From NCBI GenBank assembly GCA_014728035.1, contig WJMJ01000131.1:62001-126000 (forward strand): DNA of 64,000 bases, read 5' to 3'. How positions within the stretch are numbered: the first letter of the stretch is position 1; each line of letters begins with the position of its first letter. Made by a program: the position numbers and the translations under genes. Of this stretch, positions 61,428 through 64,000 are shown in pieces. Source of the stretch: Promethearchaeota archaeon (GTDB lineage Archaea; Asgardarchaeota; Thorarchaeia; Thorarchaeales; Thorarchaeaceae). The notes beneath the pieces were generated by a model. The model saw only the letters and a list, made by a program, of their open reading frames with translations. It made no database searches and had not been told where the DNA came from.

Positions 61428-62243
61428 TTGAAAACAGGTCTGAAAGGTAAGCATGCTGTAATCACGGGTGCAGCAAGTGGAATAGGTTTTGAAACTACCA
61501 AAAGACTCCTTGCAGAGGGGGTCAATATCACAGGAACATACCATAGTTCCAAGAAAGGATTAGAAGAGTTAATCGAACATTGGCAGGATCATCTTCAAAT
61601 AATCCAAGCTGACGTCAGAGATGAAGCAAGTGTACAAAATCTGTTTCGCCTAGCAAACAAAGCATTTGGAAGAGTTGATATTTCCATCGCAAATGCAGGT
61701 ATTGCCAATCACGAAGGAGTAGCAATTCAAGATATGACTCTTGAGCAATGGGATAGAATAATTTCTGTAAATCTGACTGGCGTGTTTCTTACTGCAAAGT
61801 ACTTCTTCAAAAACCTAGAAACATATCCTGAGGAACAAGCATCGCTTATACTTATCGGATCAACTGCTGGTATCTTTGGTGAAGCTTGGTATTGTGATTA
61901 CGCATCAACAAAAGCAGGTCTCAAAGGTCTCATGCTAAGTCTGAAGAACGAGATAGTCCATCTTGCAAGAAAAGGGAGAGTGAATATTGTGAACCCAGGT
62001 TGGACTGTCACACCAATGGCAGAAGAAGCTCTAACCGAAGAAGAAAGTGTAACCCGAATCCTTCAGACCCTCCCTATGAGGAAAGTTGCATTACCAAAAG
62101 ATATAGCGAACGCAATTCTGTACTTGGCTTCAGATGAATTAGCAGGTCATGTGAGTGGACAGTCCATAACAGTAGCAGGAGGTATGGAAGGTCGTCTACT
62201 ATTTGTCCCGTCAGACATAGATCCATCACGCGCAAGAGGTTAG
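61428..62243 (+). CDS. Short-chain dehydrogenase/reductase
   Basis: 271 residues: NAD(P)-binding TGAASGIG near residue 14, NAGIAN near 90, catalytic Ser of GSTAGIFGEAW near 144 and YASTK with Tyr and Lys near 159. Of the classical FabG-like class. An Arg/Ser-rich tail ends the protein. It starts at a TTG with GAGGT about 8 nt upstream and lies 4 nt before the methyltransferase gene, with which it probably forms an operon. Substrate unknown. Confidence 0.9.
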   Translation: MKTGLKGKHAVITGAASGIGFETTKRLLAEGVNITGTYHSSKKGLEELIEHWQDHLQIIQADVRDEASVQNLFRLANKAFGRVDISIANAGIANHEGVAIQDMTLEQWDRIISVNLTGVFLTAKYFFKNLETYPEEQASLILIGSTAGIFGEAWYCDYASTKAGLKGLMLSLKNEIVHLARKGRVNIVNPGWTVTPMAEEALTEEESVTRILQTLPMRKVALPKDIANAILYLASDELAGHVSGQSITVAGGMEGRLLFVPSDIDPSRARG

Positions 62244-62247
62244 ATTC

Positions 62248-63003
62248 TTGAGTTTTGATGAAATTGCTATAGCATATGACAATGCAATAAACTGGGAGAG
62301 CAGACTAGATAGAGAGATTCCATTCATCATCAAATCACTCAAAGATGAAGAGGCGGCAAAAATCCTAGACATAGCATGCGGATCTGGGCGTCATGCAATA
62401 GAACTTGCATCCAGAGGTGCATATGTGATTGCATTTGACAACAGCAGCTCTATGATACAACAAGCAAAGAATTTTGCAGACTCGGCAAACTCAAGTCCAC
62501 GTTTTCTCATTTTGGAGATGCTTGAGATGGAAAAGGAGGTCTCTGAATCCTTCGACCTAGCTTTGTGTCTAGGAAATTCTTTAGCTCTACTAAATGATTG
62601 GAATGAAGTAGAACATGTAATTCGAACGGTTCGAAACCTGCTAAACCAAGAGGGAAAATTCATATTTCAAACTCTCAACTTCACAGAGATAATTAAAAAC
62701 GATTTTCGACTCTTTCCACTGAAAAGAGGATATACACCTAGTGGAAAAGAAATTGTTTTTGGCAGATTCTTTGACCACGATACAAATAGCCAACAGACTC
62801 ATCTGATTATGTCATCTTTTGTTAAAACTGGTAAAGAGTGGACAGTAACTTCCTCCAAACAAAAGATTCTAAGAATACAGAAGGAGAATATCGAAGAAAT
62901 ATTACTAAGAGCAGGATTCAATCAAGTAGAATTCTACTCTGATTATAACAAATCCTCTTTTGTACCTACAACTAGTCGAAGTATGATTGTACGAGCTCAA
63001 TAA
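62248..63003 (+). CDS. Class I SAM-dependent methyltransferase
   Basis: 251 residues. ILDIACGSGRHAIELASRG near residue 40 is the SAM motif I, ALCLGNSLALL near 103 is motif IV-like, and the C-terminal region (ENIEEILLRAGFNQVEFYSDYN) is typical of methyltransferase 11/25 folds. The target is unknown. The start is a TTG (62248) with GAGGT about 8 nt upstream. It overlaps nothing but is only 4 nt after the SDR, so both are likely co-expressed. Confidence 0.88.
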   Translation: MSFDEIAIAYDNAINWESRLDREIPFIIKSLKDEEAAKILDIACGSGRHAIELASRGAYVIAFDNSSSMIQQAKNFADSANSSPRFLILEMLEMEKEVSESFDLALCLGNSLALLNDWNEVEHVIRTVRNLLNQEGKFIFQTLNFTEIIKNDFRLFPLKRGYTPSGKEIVFGRFFDHDTNSQQTHLIMSSFVKTGKEWTVTSSKQKILRIQKENIEEILLRAGFNQVEFYSDYNKSSFVPTTSRSMIVRAQ

Positions 63004-63010
63004 TTGGTAT

Positions 63011-63029
63011 TCAATCATTATTTGATTGA
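63011..63029. terminator. Hairpin between convergent genes
   Basis: TCAATCA (63011-63017) pairs with TGATTGA (63023-63029) around TTATT. It contains the stop of the minus-strand gene and follows the methyltransferase by 8 nt. Confidence 0.5.
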
Positions 63030-63943
63030 GTCTTGACAACAATAGCGATAATAATTGTAACCCCAACACCAACAGCTAGAATTCGAGTAGAATCAAATAA
63101 TGAAGGAGGTGAAGTAGGAGTGGGACTGGTCGGAGTAGTTGTAATGGAAGATATTTCAATCAATCCAATTGTCGGATCGTATGTGAGAGTTTCATTGAAA
63201 TAGGGGAAACAGAAGTAGATTTGTTCACCATTGTTTTGTGGATTCGCACCATTTACACTCGCAGTTACTCCGACTGTCTGAGAGCTGACCTCAGCAGTAG
63301 AGGGGTAAGATAGATATCCATTATCAAAGGAAACATTTCCTGCACCAGTAGCAACTGTGGGTCTATTCAACTGGCCGCTAGAATGCTGACCAATACTAAT
63401 CACTATTCCAACTGCAAGACTATTGTTGGTATTATGCCAATTCCATCCAGAGAGAATTACATCAAATTTCAAAGATGCATTTTTTGAGACTTCAATGTGA
63501 TTTACCAATACTATCTGAAGACTGGGTTGTTGCGGCCCGAAACTTCCCGGAGAACTGGCAAGTTCAAAGTCTAATTGAACCACCTCACCAGATTCTTCTT
63601 GAGTTACAAAGTTACTAAAAGTCCAAGTTCCAGACTGGAGTGCTATAACCGAACCAACAACTACATCACTGTCATGGGTATAACCACCATCGCTATTGGT
63701 ATCGGTATATTCAAACATTCTTACGAAGAGAACATGATAATCAGTCGTGTTCTCAACTATATCATAGAATCTATAATGTGGTGATTGGGAACCCATAAGA
63801 AAAAGACCAAACGATCCATTGCGTACATCAAGTCCAGTTGCATCTAATGTATAATCAATACCAAATGGAGAAGCAGCTGCCCAAGAGAGAGAAACCAGTA
63901 AGGTCAATACCGCAATAGTACACACTGATATAGGTCTGGACAT
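63011..63943 (-). CDS. Stalked surface protein with calcium-loop motif
   Basis: 310 residues: signal peptide (1-24), an external domain with the loop DTNSDGGYTHDS near residue 81 that resembles an EF-hand calcium loop, a later NGEQIYFCFPYFNETLTYDPTIG segment, a Thr/Ser/Pro stalk (~268-282), a transmembrane helix and a short polar tail. The loop and the NGE ... DPxI segment are shared with the surface protein at 3836-5131, so both belong to one family; this copy lacks the long acidic inserts. The ATG at 63943 (12th codon of the longer frame) gives a clean signal; a TATA-like TTATTATATGC lies upstream. Function unknown. Confidence 0.75.
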   Translation of the reverse strand: MSRPISVCTIAVLTLLVSLSWAAASPFGIDYTLDATGLDVRNGSFGLFLMGSQSPHYRFYDIVENTTDYHVLFVRMFEYTDTNSDGGYTHDSDVVVGSVIALQSGTWTFSNFVTQEESGEVVQLDFELASSPGSFGPQQPSLQIVLVNHIEVSKNASLKFDVILSGWNWHNTNNSLAVGIVISIGQHSSGQLNRPTVATGAGNVSFDNGYLSYPSTAEVSSQTVGVTASVNGANPQNNGEQIYFCFPYFNETLTYDPTIGLIEISSITTTPTSPTPTSPPSLFDSTRILAVGVGVTIIIAIVVKTQSNND

Positions 63944-64000
63944 AGCTATACACAATTCAATATTGCACAAATGCATATAATAAGACTGCTTCCTGCGTTC

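Noticed and set aside
1..64000. CRISPR arrays, insertion sequences, prophage or integrase genes
   Set aside because: No regularly spaced repeats, transposase or integrase motifs, or terminal repeats were seen on either strand.

Overview
The window looks like a chromosomal segment of an anaerobic archaeon, most likely an Asgard archaeon of the Thorarchaeia kind. This is inferred from gene content and style, not from a marker gene. Support: Hdr and ferredoxin-based electron carriers, Lrp-type and winged-helix regulators, TATA-like boxes, many TTG and GTG starts, a modest G+C content, many single-pass surface proteins with Thr-rich stalks, and a leucine-rich-repeat protein. There is no rRNA, recognisable tRNA, CRISPR array, insertion sequence or phage gene.

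Layout. 1-9.5 kb: a giant heterodisulfide-reductase HdrA fused to an MvhD domain, a calcium-loop surface protein, a membrane-bound winged-helix regulator, and two divergent hdrC-hdrB pairs. 9.5-15 kb: a stalked surface protein, a membrane-anchored regulator with a palindrome upstream, and 2-oxoacid:ferredoxin oxidoreductase genes korDA and korBC, split by an opposing secreted-protein gene. 15.3-19.5 kb (minus): a six-gene group 4 membrane [NiFe]-hydrogenase operon. It keeps all four nickel cysteines and has a NuoA-like subunit but no antiporter-like subunit. 19.7-22.9 kb (minus): 2-hydroxyacyl-CoA dehydratase activase and both subunits. 23-29.6 kb: acyl-CoA ligase, HemN-like radical SAM protein, a hydrolase-membrane fusion, gamma-carbonic-anhydrase-like protein and a MetE/UROD-fold protein. 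29.7-35 kb: a double Lrp regulator, S-adenosylhomocysteinase interrupted by a 31-nt insertion, small proteins and a second hydrolase-membrane fusion. 35-43.7 kb: surface proteins, a winged-helix/TPR/PD-(D/E)XK protein, a subtilase and an MFS transporter. 43.8-51 kb: two candidate structured RNAs, a GlcD-type oxidase, phosphoesterase, ArsB/NhaD-type transporter, zinc-finger/NYN protein and a short alanyl-tRNA synthetase of bacterial (Patescibacteria-like) type. 51-64 kb: zincin, metallo-beta-lactamase, nitroreductase, acyl-CoA dehydrogenase with ferredoxin, PAS protein, LRR protein, phosphate transporter with its DUF47 partner, tocopherol-cyclase-like protein, SDR, methyltransferase and another calcium-loop surface protein.

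How the genes work together (inference). Acyl-CoA ligase, 2-hydroxyacyl-CoA dehydratase, acyl-CoA dehydrogenase, GlcD-type oxidase and Kor together suit fermentation of amino acids or organic acids. Kor would supply reduced ferredoxin. The hydrogenase and Hdr complexes would reoxidise it or exchange its electrons with H2 and thiols.

The most notable observation is in S-adenosylhomocysteinase (30729-32016). A 31-nt segment breaks the frame inside an invariant region. Removing it restores the conserved protein exactly. Its flanks fold into a bulge-helix-bulge-like structure whose expected cut sites give the in-frame product. This suggests an archaeal-type intron in a protein-coding gene.
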